Under the pieces are notes generated by a model. That model had not been told where the DNA came from, searched no databases, and worked only from the letters and a program-made list of their open reading frames with translations. A DNA stretch of 35,376 bases from Krasilnikovozyma curviuscula (Eukaryota > Basidiomycota > Tremellomycetes > Cystofilobasidiales > Mrakiaceae): positions 1 through 35,376 of the forward strand of contig MVAQ01000224.1 of NCBI GenBank assembly GCA_014825775.1, in the 5' to 3' direction. How positions within the stretch are numbered: position 1 is the first letter of the stretch; the number at the start of each line of letters is the position of its first letter. The translations under genes and the position numbers were made by a program. Below, in pieces: positions 1-11,278 of this stretch.

Positions 1-1
1 G

Positions 2-1478
2 CCACCTCCTCAATACTTTCCGATTACTGCTGCACTTTCGCCGAGTCGCGGATTTATGTCAAATGGGCCTATCAGAGGCACTGGTGGAACACCATCGAGT
101 GTGCGGACATCCGTCTTCGCGATGGCTGCATTGCCTGATGCCAATCCAACCACGCTATTCAGCGCGCCCAGCCCCCAACGTCCGTTATCTCTCTTATCTG
201 GACGGCCTCATAATAGTGGTCTGAACCTAAAGCCCGTTCTTCCATTCAATGGACTCTCTGGCGGACTCTCACGGTCCGCTACAGATGTCTTGAAGGCTAG
301 AGAGTTTGGGAGAAATGACTCCAGCTCTTCCCTACTACTTGGTCCACCGTCCACGTTGTCTGGTCACCCCTCACCCAAGCTAGTCTCTTCACTCACATCT
401 TTAGCTTCATCACCAGATGTTGAACCTGAGAACGTGCCTCTACCTCCCTCCTCCTCTCCGCTCCAGGACAAACCCACACCGCCCATGACACTTACAGATA
501 TCTTAAACGCTTCCGGCCCTTCACTTCGACCGAGAAGAAAGAGCACAGATACTCCAGCTCCTGCTAAAGTTGCCCTACGCTCTGGCCCCAATCGTGGCCC
601 AACTAGCTCGTCTGCAAATCACTCGTCAGGTCAATCATCCCAACAGGAACAATCATTTGCTCCTGTAATGTCGATGACTGAAGCGCAACTGAAGTCTCTC
701 ACAGTAATGCACACCACTCAGAACCAGAAGTACTTCTCGGCGATAGAGAAGGAGGTGATAAGAAAAGAGGGCAATCGTCCACCATCGCCTACTTCCAAAG
801 TACGAACTGTCGCTCAGAGGAACGAGATGGATCGAGCCGAGAGAGCCAACAAGAGGCGCGGAGACACCAGCGATGAAATCCAGCCTGAAGTTACTGAACG
901 TCAGACTCATGTTCGCGGTCCTGGCGACGACGAAGACTACTCAACACCTCTGCGGCCAGGCAAACGATTGAAGAACGATGACACATCTTCAGTCATTACT
1001 CCAGCTGCTGGCTCAAAGAGGTCTTCCAAAGGGGGCAGAAAATCGTCAGCTAAGAAGGGTAAGGCGTTGGGAGGCGGCAGTGCGAGTCGTAGCGGGAAGT
1101 CTGTAAAGTGGGATAAAGGTCTGGTGATGATTCCTCCAAACGAGGGTATGAATACTCCATTCAATCACAGGGCGGAGGGGCAGGAGGGTGTAGAACATTT
1201 CATGCCCAGAAGTTGTATCAAGACAGACAAGGTGAGTACTTCGAGTCGTTGTTTTCTCGCCTTCGTTGCTGCTTTTTTGTATTGACCTGATCTGCTGCCG
1301 GTGCTTCAAGATTGCCTTTTTGGATCGACACGGAAATCTTACTTATGATCTGCAGCCTCTCAACCAACTTATCAAGAGGGGTAGAATCACATACTCCAAG
1401 ATAATTTACGACGACGATGAGGAACCATCATCACAGCAGGCGGTGCTTGTGGTCCCGAAGCCAGCCAAAAAGAAATGA
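2..1478 (+). CDS. Uncharacterised low-complexity protein, 5'-partial
   Basis: I do not recognise this family. The frame is open from the window edge, so the gene probably begins upstream; the first ATG inside is at 56, and the residues before it (PPPQYFPITAALSPSRGF) have the same Pro/Ser-rich character as those after it. Exons are 2-1231 and 1311-1478, with a 79-nt GTGAGT...CAAG intron. The protein is Ser/Pro/Lys-rich and probably disordered, with several basic stretches that look like nuclear localisation signals (for example RPGKRLK, RKSSAKKGK). A KSVKW peptide at 1097-1111 fits the RVxF-type docking consensus for protein phosphatase 1. The most ordered-looking part is the C-terminus encoded across the intron (RSCIKTDK joined to IAFLDRHGNLTYDLQPLNQL), ending in an acidic DDDEE patch and a Lys-rich tail. 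A nuclear role is inference from composition only. Confidence 0.6.
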
Positions 1479-1914
1479 TCTGGGTTTGGCGTGAAGAATA
1501 GTAGAGAGGATAAGAGATCTGATTTTTATGACTTGTTGTTATGAACGATATTTAATTGCTTAGTGGGTACAACGCAGCCGCATGCAAAGATCTTTTTGAT
1601 ACATCCGCCGAACACTTGGTCATGATTGAGTTGAAGGTCTCATAACTAAAGTGTTTCGAAGACTTTCTCAGAATGTATATTTCGAAGCATGGCCTCTGGG
1701 GCGACAGTGGGTCAGAGGGCAACCGTAAACATTTCAGTCCAACTTGACTCCCCTATATCATTTTCCCAGTCCTGAATTAACAGTAAGAAAGAAGAAAAAT
1801 CCAATGCGAAGGAAAGTTGGCCTTGAGATTTCTCCGTTACGCGCTCCACTGCCACCAAACCACAACAATCTCGAACCTCAGAAGGGTGAGAGAAATCCTT
1901 CAAGGGCCTCCAAA
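1479..1914. other. Intergenic region
   Basis: This 436-bp gap separates the uncharacterised gene from the NIPA-like gene and must hold the terminator of one and the promoter of the other. Short ORFs here lack conserved features. I see no RNA gene or repeat. Confidence 0.5.
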
Positions 1915-4102
1915 ATGCCAATCCCTATTCCTCTTGCCATATTCATAGGTCAGTCCTGGGTTTGTCTAGCTGCTGAGCTTGCAGCTGCCTGACCCTCGCT
2001 TTGGCTCCGTCTTCTGTTGGTCTCCTCACAGGCATGTCGACATCTTTCATCCAGTCTTTTGCTCTGACTGTCCAGAGATATGATCACATTCGAGAAGAGA
2101 AGCGAGTGATTGCCTTAGGAGACATTTCGGCTAAAGGTCGACCCAGCTGGATGCGTCCGTAAGTGCTACTCTGTCTTCCTCACTGTACCGCATTTGCCGT
2201 ACTTGGGGATTTGTCGGAGCGTTCAGCCTCATGTCACTGATGACGGATGTGTTATTTGCTGTCCTTACACTAGGATATGGCTCGTTGCATTTGGTCAGTA
2301 TTGCTGGGTCGGCGCCTGGCCTTTTGCACCCGCCTGACTGCTATTCTTCGGTTTCTCAGGTATCTTCATTACAGCCAACATATTTGGGACTGTCTTCCAG
2401 GTTGGTGCCCTACCTCTGGTCATACTAGCACCTCTTGGAGCTGTAAGTCCCTGTTAAAAGTTGAAATTGCCTCTATCAGCCACAAGAGAGCGGGGGCCAC
2501 TGTCTGGAATTGCAAAATGTTCATGCATCTTCCTTCTTTTCTGATTTACTTTCAGGTGTCTCTCCTCTGGAATGCATTGTTTGCTAAACTCATCCTACGA
2601 GATTCATTTGGGAGAAATATGATCATTGGTTAGTAGTTCCACGTCTGCCCCATCCGCATCTAGTAAACAGTTCTCGACTTATTGACATTCCCCGTTCTTC
2701 TTCTCCAACTGTTTGCTTCAATAGGAACTGTTTTCATTAGTTCTGCAGCGTTGCTGATCTCGATTTTTGGTATTGTGGGACCTGAAAAGCAACACTCGCT
2801 TGCCGAAATCATCGACTTGTTCTTTAGACCTGTGTTCTTGGTCTTCATCAGCTTGGCAACAGCTGTCGTAACTATTGCTCTGATTACAGTGAGTTCAAAA
2901 TTGCCATCGGTTACCGCATTTCGTCTTGTTAGTTGTTCCGCCTTTGATCTATATGTCTGATTTCACCTTTGCACTTTGTGTTCGCCAGAGTCATGTCATC
3001 GAATACAACCTTCCACCACCAATTCAGTTGACAGATGAAACACGTCCTTCGTTTGAGAGAACGCGTCTACTTCTTGGGCTCTCGTACGCTTCGTCGTCCG
3101 GTATTCTATCAGGAGTCTCTCTTCTTTTCGCGAAGGCAGGTGTCGAGCTTCTAATCATGACCTTCACTGGAAAGGGAAATCAGTTCAAAGATCCAAGAGT
3201 TGGGGTTCTCATCACTGGACTCATTGTCGGAGGACTTGGTCAATTATTCTACCTCAACCAGTAAGCTTCTTTATCACATACAATCCACAAATATCTCTCT
3301 AACTTAATGAGTCTCTTTTTTCTTTTCTTCTAGTGCTCTTGCTTTTGGATCACCAACTGTGATTTGTCCATTGTCGTTCTGTCTGTTTAACATGGCTTCC
3401 ATCTTTGGCGGTCTCATCTTCTACGCGACGCCTCTCTCACCGTTAGCATCTGGCATGGTTTCCTTGGGAGTGGTGTTACTCATCGTAAGTTCACAAAAGA
3501 AATATTCATTTCTACTCAACATGAGATTCACCAACTGTCTATTTTCATCGTACTTCAAGATTGGTGTCTGGGTGGTCAGTCGAGACGAAACGGAGGCATC
3601 CGAACTTGCAGAGGAAGGCCTGTTGGCCGTTGTCGGGGCTGCTGGTGTGTACTCAGATGAACCTCAAGAAATCCCCGCATCATCCGTCGAAGATGAAACC
3701 GCGACGGCTGGTCTTGGAACCCTTTTGCCTAGAGGGAGACCCTCCTCCATTCCACCGCCGTCAATGTCGCGAGGCTTCTCGTCCTCTTCGCACAGACGCA
3801 AACCCAGCATTGAAGTAGTTGAGCACACTGCTCAGATTCCAGCATTCAGCATTGGGTTTGGTCCAACATCCCCGCGTTTCAGCATCAGAGGAGATCGAGC
3901 ACCAACTTCGCCGTTCTTTGCATCATTTGCTGAAGAATCCGTAACCGATCCTATGGCTCAAGACGAACCGATGTCGCCGTCAGTCGCAGATCATGATGAA
4001 GCTGGAATGAGGAAGAAGAGCAATTGGTGGGCGTTCTGGAGAAGGCCTCACAGCGATGGGATGTACGGAAAGGGGGACGTGAGGCTAGAAGATGGTCAAT
4101 AG
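1915..4102 (+). CDS. NIPA/DUF803-family magnesium transporter-like membrane protein
   Basis: Nine exons join to 488 residues: 1915-1948, 2032-2158, 2274-2293, 2360-2442, 2556-2628, 2725-2888, 2989-3260, 3334-3484 and 3560-4102. The spliced product is a polytopic membrane protein with about nine hydrophobic segments. It carries the hallmark NIPA run across TM2-TM4: FQVGALPLVILAPLGA followed by VSLLWNALFAKLILRD. NIPA proteins are DMT-superfamily transporters linked to Mg2+ uptake at the plasma membrane or endosomes; substrate here is inferred from family. The last 170 or so residues form a cytosolic Ser/Pro-rich tail with many basic-Ser sites that could be phosphorylated. The ATG at 1915 was chosen because it places a hydrophobic helix first and splices in phase to the next exon. 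Exon 3 is only 20 nt, but both junctions are canonical and it encodes the conserved IWLVAF segment. Confidence 0.9.
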
Positions 4103-5082
4103 AAATGTATTTTGTTCTTTTTCAGGGTATGATTTATTCATTGTGATTAGATACCAGTGTCGAGACCACCGTCTCTCCGTGTTTTGAGTACTCAGATCTA
4201 TACTTATTCCTCTTGGAGTCTTAACTCTTAGCCAGAATCATACGTTTTAAAAATTTTTCATACGCCTACATCCATATCTGCAGCTACATCGGTCATAAAG
4301 TCATGACGGGGTACGGGCTCAAACAGCTCATCTTTCGAAGGGGTTCTTGTCCTCCCGTTCTTCCATTGGAGGTTGACACGCTGAAGACGCAGGGCCAATA
4401 AGCCAGTAATTCGATCTGCTTATCGATGTTGGCGATCGCATCGGTTGTGCATATGCACCACCATCACCAGGAGTGTCCAACCACCAATCAACCTCCAATA
4501 TCTCCTATCTGCGTCCATCACATTGGATTGGCGAGATTGATCATAACCCGAGAAAACGCTTTGACTACTGATGGGTGCATCATCAGATATCACTGGCAGA
4601 GCAGCGCCAGCTGCAAGACGTTTTGCTTTCTGAGGGCTGCGAGGGTTCAGATCGGTTGTTGTGGAGGGTACAACACCGCAATGAACCAGTACTTGTATCA
4701 GAAATCACCGAAAAAGACTACTTGTGCGATTTTTGAATGGGTTGCAGCTCTATATGTTTGCATGTAGGTAAAAGGAGCGATGGGAGAAGTTGGAATTGAC
4801 AGAGTCGCAACAGGAGGGGTTTCGAAATTACAGCTAAAGACCTAACTCATCGTACTCATTTAGAAAATATTGAACTTCACCTACAGCAAGGAAGGTCGAA
4901 AGCTGTTTACGGGAGTGTTTATTTGTACATCAAAACAAATAAATGTCAGGGCGAAAATGTCTGCCGAAAAAGGTCGGCGACAATCCGGCTGCAGCAGTTA
5001 CTCACTGCGTTGTTTCTCCTCACTCAAAATCGCCTCTCAAAACATCTTTTATTTTTACACCTTGACTCTACGATAGGTCAAG
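4103..5082. other. Intergenic region, 980 bp
   Basis: No gene is supported. ORFs at 4426-4767 and 4870-5141 have no recognisable family features, and their codon and amino-acid patterns look random. The 5' part should contain the polyadenylation region of the NIPA-like gene and the 3' part the promoter and leader of the Swi3-like gene. An AT-rich patch lies near 4248-4260. Confidence 0.5.
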
Positions 5083-7595
5083 ATGTCACCAAAGAGGCCA
5101 GGATCTCCATCAGACCCTTCATCCAAACGGCAGAAGCTTGAAGAATCTGACGACGTCGAAAAGGTTACAGGACACGGTATCAACGCCGTGGATGTCACGT
5201 CTGATGTGATTGGAAAGGACAAGGAGAAGGTTCCTATCGAAGGAGCCAAGTACTCAAACATCAGCATGGGCGAGTTTGAAGAAGGAGAAGACATGGAGGG
5301 TGTCGAAGGAGGTGAGTCTTACCATTCTGTCGCCTGAAGCTGCCTGTTGCTACGGTTGCATGCGAACAAAGCCAACTCCTGGTTCTGGAAAATAACCAGT
5401 TGAGGATTACAACTTGTTTGGAGGTACAGTTGCGGGATCCGTGGGAGAGGAGGAGAGCCCGACGTGTTGAAGGAACCATACCTGGCGCAGAGAGATTTCT
5501 TGTTCCGTCGCTCCGATTTAACTGACTGTTCTTACCGTTCTTTGGGTGAAATGAATGGTGTTTAACCTTTTCAGCTTCCAGAGACCCAGTCGTCCTGACG
5601 TCCATCACCCCATCGCTGCATGTCCCAGTTTCAACTTCAGCAGCCGCTTCCCCCTCCGACGTCAAACCAATCATTAATGCTGGCGAACCTGAGGAAGCTG
5701 AATCAGACGATGGTGATGACCCAGATGCAGACGATCTTCCAGCTCTACGTGCGAAAGCCGCGACTTACCTCTCTCGACAAACCCACCCTCTCGTTATCCC
5801 ATCCTATGCAGCCTGGTTCAACCTCTCCACCATTTCACCCATCGAGCGAAAGTCGCTACCTGAATTCTTCAGTGGTACCAATAGATCAAAAACCCCACAG
5901 GTGTACAAAGACTACAGAGATTTCATGGTCAACACCTACCGACTCAACCCCGGAGAATATCTCACTTTCACCGCCTGTAGGAGGAATTTGGCTGGTGATG
6001 TTGGAGGTGTACTGAGAGTTCACGGGTTTTTGGAGGGCTGGGGTATTATCAACTATCAGATTGATCCGTCGACAAGGCCCTCATCTCTGGTCCCACCTTA
6101 CACTGGTCACTTCAGAGTCACGCTCGACACTCCCAAAGGACTTGCACCTCTCCACCCTGGTATCAAGCCTTCAAATGGAGTTACATCTTCCACCGATGAA
6201 AAGAAATTCAAAACGGAATCCAGCAAACCTGTCACTTCCACCAACCTTGACCTTAGGAAGATGGTTTACTCGTCTACCGCAAAAGGCCAAACCTCGACGA
6301 TCACCACTGAAGACGCGGAGAGTTTGATGGCTAACAACATCGCCAAGGGCTTGGATGAAGTCAAGAAGGAAGTCATTACTTGTTCCACTTGCACGTCCGA
6401 CTGCACTCTCACCCACTACAATTCCATCAACACTACCACACCTTACACTTGCTGCTCGACGTGCTACACCACCGGACGATTCCCATCCACTCTCTACTCT
6501 GGTGACTTTGTCAGATTTTCCTCGACTTCTTTCCAACATAATAAACCAACCAAAAACGGAATCGACGAAGGGGACAGTTGGTCAGACGAGGAATTGCTCA
6601 GACTGCTAGAAGGCGTTGAAGTGTGGGACGACGACTGGGTTCAGATCGCTGAACATGTCGCAACTAGGACGAAGGAGCAGTGTGTTCTAAAGTTCCTGAG
6701 GCTGCCGATCGAAGATCCTTACTTGTCGAGTGGAGGGGGTGTGGAAATTGGAGGCAAGGGCGCGAGTGTGCTTGGTGGCACAGGATTGCCTTTCGCTGGA
6801 TCAGGTAACTTCCGGTCTCTCCCATTACTTCTTTATTTGTTCTGATCTAGAAACTTCTATAAACAGACAATCCGGTCATGTCAGTAGTCGCCTTTCTGGC
6901 GTCGTCAGTCAGCCCAGCCGTCGCAGCTGCAGCATCTGGTAGCGCTATGGGTGAATTACTCAACAGTCTCAAAGCTGACGTCAAGAAGGCTGAAGCTGAA
7001 GCTGATATTGTCCCACCACCAGCGACTAACGGCGAAGAGAAGGAAGCCAAGCCAGACGGTGAAGGTGCTGAAGCTAAACCTGCCATCGCAAAGGCTGCAT
7101 CTGAGAAGGCTGCTAAAGCTGCGTTGGGTGCTGCTGCTGCCAAGGCTAAGACACTGGCTGAGAATGAAGAGAAGCAGATGCAGGCTTTAATGAGCAGGTT
7201 GATTGCTGCTCAGCTGAAGAAGCTGGAAATCAAGATGAAGGTGTTTGAGGGTTTGGAGATCGCAGTGGAAGAGGAGCGTAGAAGTGAGCAGCTTTTCAGT
7301 CCTCTTACCAATTTCTTTCTTCTTCTTTTTCACACTATTCTTTTCTTTTAAATTCAAAGGCGTTGAAATTGCGCGACAGGCTATAAACAAAGATCGAGCT
7401 GCTGTACAGGCTCAGCTTCGCCAACTCTCCGACATCATTCAAAGAGGAAAGGCTCAGGGCCCTCAATCTATTACACCGGCTGATCTGTCGGTCGCTAGAG
7501 CTGCTGCTGGTGGGTCGAATACTTTGACTGCTCAGGTGCCGATTCCAGGGGGTGCTCCAATGCCGGGAGCTGATGGCAGTGAGTTGTCTCTCTGA
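5083..7595 (+). CDS. SWI/SNF or RSC complex subunit Swi3/Rsc8 (SWIRM-ZZ-SANT protein)
   Basis: Four exons (5083-5311, 5575-6804, 6867-7283, 7360-7595) give 703 residues. In order: an acidic disordered N-terminus; a SWIRM domain at about 149-235 (VIPSYAAWFNL... FLEGWGIINYQIDP); a ZZ-like zinc-binding segment at about 346-395 with paired CxxC motifs (CSTC and CSTC); a SANT domain at about 410-460 (SWSDEELLRLLEGVE... ATRTKEQCVLKFLRLP); and an Ala/Lys-rich coiled-coil C-terminus expected to dimerise. This is the BAF155/Swi3/Rsc8 architecture, a core scaffold of nucleosome-remodelling complexes in the nucleus. Sequence alone does not decide whether it serves the SWI/SNF or the RSC complex. Intron 1 (263 nt) is the longest in the window. 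The 3' end is ambiguous: a strong GTGAGT donor at 7580 could splice to an acceptor near 7655 and replace the last few residues. Confidence 0.92.
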
Positions 7596-8207
7596 GCTGC
7601 TTTAAGCCTCATCATAGAACGAGAATCTGAAACTTTTGGTTGTTTGACTTTGTAGAAGTCTTGCCTCTCTAGGCTCTTGAATGTATCTCTATTCCGTTCT
7701 CTGTTTTTTGTTCCATATCCCACCCGCCCCACATGCCACGATAGGGGCTCGTGAGCCACTCTGTACTTGGGATGAATCCGCCTGAATAGAGAACTTGTAC
7801 ATAAGTCGCTCCAGTTCGAAAGTGGGGGGACTATTTAGGCAGTTGCCGACTTTCGCCCCAGCTTGTCTGTCGTCGCTTTTTTCTTCTTCCAGCTTTCTTA
7901 AAAATGATCCTTGCACACCTGTTTGCTTTGAATAGATTAGTAAGAGCAGCTGTAACGTTTGCAATAGAGCAGTCTACTGTACGCGCTCTATCCGCCAGTC
8001 GTCCGACCCAGCCACCAGCCTCGCTGCGCTCGCTCCTGAACAGGCGGCAGCGAATTTGTTTTCAATTCCAACAATTACGCCTTTTGCTGGCTGCCAACCA
8101 CCATCCGTCTTCCTTCCAGTTTCTTCGTTTCTTACGACCAGGACCGTTAACTTCATTTCTCTAGGTGAAGTGGTGCCAGGCAGAAATAACTGCTACCTGC
8201 AGTCGCT
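7596..8207. other. Intergenic region, 612 bp
   Basis: No gene is supported. The distal part (about 8100-8164) is a pyrimidine-rich run ending in CTAG, which resembles an intron 3' end. A 5'-UTR intron for the downstream Rch1-like gene is therefore possible, but I could not fix its donor. Confidence 0.4.
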
Positions 8208-10545
8208 ATGTCGAACGAGACGCCGGTGGATGTGGCTCCAAAGCCTTTGCCTTCTCCGATAGTCAAAGTATGGAACCTCATCAAGAAGGGCCTTGGGTTT
8301 ATGTGGGAACAGTGGTTCGTCATTGGAATTGGTGAGTGTATCTTGTCCGCGGTGAGCTGGGGTAGTCTCCTCGACTGAACACAGTCAATATCGTCGCTCT
8401 TTTCGGGTCGCATGTACCACCTGATGCTGTTCGCTACGTCGGTTTACTCATGTTACAGGTGTGGTCATGTACGTGTAAACCATTCGAATGCTTCACGGAG
8501 CCGTTTCGATGTCATCCGGTAAACTAATAACGCCTGTTTCTCCAATTTTGCTCCTACGGACGTTACTTCTTCTTGTCAACACAGCGCCCTCGCTAATTCA
8601 TTCCCAAACGTCGTACGTATCTGAACCTGATGAAATCCACTTGTTTTGATTTGGCTACTGACTTGGTGCTTCCTCTTTCACTTCTTGACCAATCTTGCCA
8701 TGTGTTTTGTTACTCCGGCCCTCAACTTATTAAAAAGGCTCGACAAGGTGGAATCATCAAATCTCAGTACACGATCAAATATTTATTGGTAGCAATCATT
8801 TTCTTCATCTCCGGTCTATCGCTGCCTCTACAGAATTTGGTGAGTACATACATTTAGCGCGCGAGCAAACTTATTTCGATAAGAGGCCGGGCGACGGGAT
8901 AGCCGTCCAAGCTCTCCGATTGGACAAACTACCTTGGCTCTTGTTGTTGACCATCGATCTTGAATTGTTCCCGTTGCGTTGAAATGTAGTACAAACGAGG
9001 GCGTGATTGGCAGCTGCATGCTGCAACTCACCTCACCTCCTTCTTTGTCTTCCCAACAGTCGTATTCGCCATCGTCTCCTGCGTCAAAGCTGCAGACCCG
9101 AACTTCCAAACGTTTGATAAGTACGCAATGGTGGGAATGGTCGTTATGGGTGTGTTACCTACCACAGGTCAGTCGCATCCGTCTCTGCCCTCTACTTGAT
9201 CCCATCCCAACTGTCATTTGCACCTAACGGACCTTATTGACATTTTTTATCTTAATTAGTTTCAAGTAATGTTGTTATGACTGGTCAAGCTGGTGGTGAC
9301 CAATCCGCTGCTACGATAGAGGTTATGATCGGCAATCTCATAGGTGAGTAATGACGGATTCTTGCAGTGTCTGTTGGATTTGGATAATAATGTTCTTCTA
9401 AACTTCTTTTATGTAGGAACATTCTTGTCCCCAGCACTCTTACAGATGTTCCTTTCTGCTCCGGGGTGGGCTTTCGGAAAGCCAGTCGCCTCCGGTTCAA
9501 GTGGTACCACTGAGATATACAGACAGGTCATTGAACAGGTAAGCTCTCCTCAATGTACCGTCTAATTAGAAAGAATGAGTGCTTAAATGATGATTATTTC
9601 CTCCTGTAGCTTGGTTTCACAGTTTTCATTCCCCTTTTCGTTGGTGAGGTGATTCAGTACATCTGGCCAAAGCAGGTGAGTCCATCTCAACTGATAGCAC
9701 ATACCATTTCATGAAACGTTTCTGAAACCTCCGTTTACGACTTCTAGGTCAAATGGTTCCGAACAAACCTCCCACACCCGCAGTTCCCCCTCTCTAAAGT
9801 GGGTTCTCTGTGCCTTCTCGGAGTCATCTGGGAGACCTTCAGTGGAGCCTTCTACACGGGGGCATTCAAACGTCTTTCAGGGCAGACAGTGGCAATGGTT
9901 GTTACTGTGAACTTGGGACTCTACATTGTCTTCTCACTGCTCCTGTTTATGTTGGCGCGGAAGATTCCGGTCCTGGGACCTAAAGCGAAGCATGTAGTCA
10001 ATGGGGAGGAGATTGTGGAGAGAGAGAAAGGGCCGCTGTTTGATGGTCCCACGACCGTTGCTCTTTTATTCTGTGGTGCGGCGAAGGGTATCGTGCTTGG
10101 TGGACCGTGAGTATCTGTTTACGCATGTTCTAACCGCTTTCGATGCAGTAATACTGACCAGAATTATTACTGTTGTGTGTAAAGGATTGTCTCTATTCTG
10201 TATGGTGGTCTTGACGCCGTCGATGCAGCAGAAGTCTCCATCCCGCTGGTCCTGTATCAAGGTACTCAAGTGGTCAGCGGACAGGTGACAGTAGCGATCC
10301 TGAAGGCCTGGATGAGCCGCATTAAACGACAAGAAGCAGAGAAACAGAAGCTTTTCGAATCTCGCTCCCCAGCACTGGCGTCCCCCGGAGCTGGAGGTGA
10401 GGCCAAGACGGTCGACACGGAGCTGGCACCAACTGCTGGGCAGAAGGGATCTTTGGAAGGCCAGAGGAGTGAATCCTCAACGAAGGCGGAGGGTGACAGT
10501 GGAGTATCATCTGATAGAGAGAAGGATGTTGAGAAGGCGTCTTAG
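8208..10545 (+). CDS. SLC10A7/Rch1-type bile acid:sodium symporter-family protein
   Basis: Ten exons give 477 residues: 8208-8331, 8459-8468, 8585-8612, 8738-8839, 8990-9167, 9260-9343, 9417-9538, 9610-9675, 9748-10106 and 10185-10545. Family motifs are clear: WFVIGIGVVIALANSFPNVA, YTIKYLLVAIIFFISGLSL, VLPTTVSSNVVMTGQAGGDQ, GNLIGTFLSPALLQMFL and the late CGAAKGIVLGGPIVSILYG. SLC10A7-like proteins are ten-helix membrane proteins; yeast Rch1 is a plasma-membrane negative regulator of Ca2+ uptake and SLC10A7 acts in Ca2+ and glycosylation homeostasis, so a calcium role is inferred. The C-terminal 90 or so residues are a polar cytosolic tail, longer than in the animal protein. Exon 2 is a 10-nt microexon, needed to restore the conserved GVVIALA helix. 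The first four introns (116-150 nt) are longer than the later ones. Confidence 0.9.
8459..8468 (+). other. 10-nt microexon of the Rch1-like gene
   Basis: GTGTGGTCAT is bounded by TTACAG upstream and GTACGT downstream. It joins a phase-1 end (G, 8331) to a phase-2 start (C, 8585). The junctions read G-GT GTG GTC AT-C, giving Gly-Val-Val-Ile in the middle of a conserved transmembrane helix. Skipping it would shift the frame. Confidence 0.85.
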
Positions 10546-11278
10546 ATCAGGATCTTTGGGTTGTGAAGTGGTTTCATTTCTCCAGACTGGACTGCATTTG
10601 CGCCAGCTCAGTACACCACTATTAGACTGTACGATCTAACGATCTACATCATTAGGCTTGTTGAAGGCTTTTTAGATACCGGTTACTAAGGTTTCGGTGC
10701 AAGAAAGCTGGATGCTCTCTTACTCCTTTCCTTCCCCTTGGATGGCAGCCGAATCGTAGATCTTGAGCGCAGGCCCTTGGATCTATGATAGATGTATTCC
10801 AATTGAGAAGAGGCACATTCAAGAGTATGACTGAGCAATGGAATCTCATAGATCGCAGAAGAAAGGGATCTTTTTGGGCAACTCAAAGATAAAAACGTTC
10901 TTGATCAGGACGCGCCGAGAACGTGCGCCCGTCAGACGACCATTTCTCACCAGAAACTCGACTGTTTTGAAGGGGTTTGAGCAGATCTTGTACTTCCTGT
11001 GCCCCTGCAAGCAATGATACTATCTGTGCTCTGAAAAGATACCTTTTGCACTCAGAAAATGTCAGCCAAACCCGGGAGATCGCGGTCAAAGCGCTTTTTC
11101 TGGCGGCACGCCTGATAAATCAAATCTCCCCCCTTGCTGGCAACAAGCAAACAATATAAGCTTTCCCCTGGATCTCAGTTACATCTCAACCTTCATCTCA
11201 CCTCAACAGTGTGAAGTTAGCAAGGTCAATCCACTCGTTCTCCCCAACGGTACCTTTCTCCCGACCTCCCGTCTCACC
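10546..11278. other. Intergenic region, probable BTA1 promoter
   Basis: No gene is supported in these 733 bp. An AATATAAG element at about 11153-11160 lies roughly 120 bp before the BTA1 start and could be a TATA-like element. AACGTG at 10920-10925 is the reverse complement of CACGTT, a weak Pho4-type half match. Short ORFs on both strands have no recognisable features. Confidence 0.4.

Noticed and set aside
8385..8458. A longer alternative exon 2 in the Rch1-like gene (VNIVALFGSHVPP...), following an ACACAG acceptor
   Set aside because: It joins in frame at its start but cannot reach exon 3 in the conserved frame with the good GTACGT donor, and it would insert extra residues into a conserved helix. 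The 10-nt exon restores the motif exactly.
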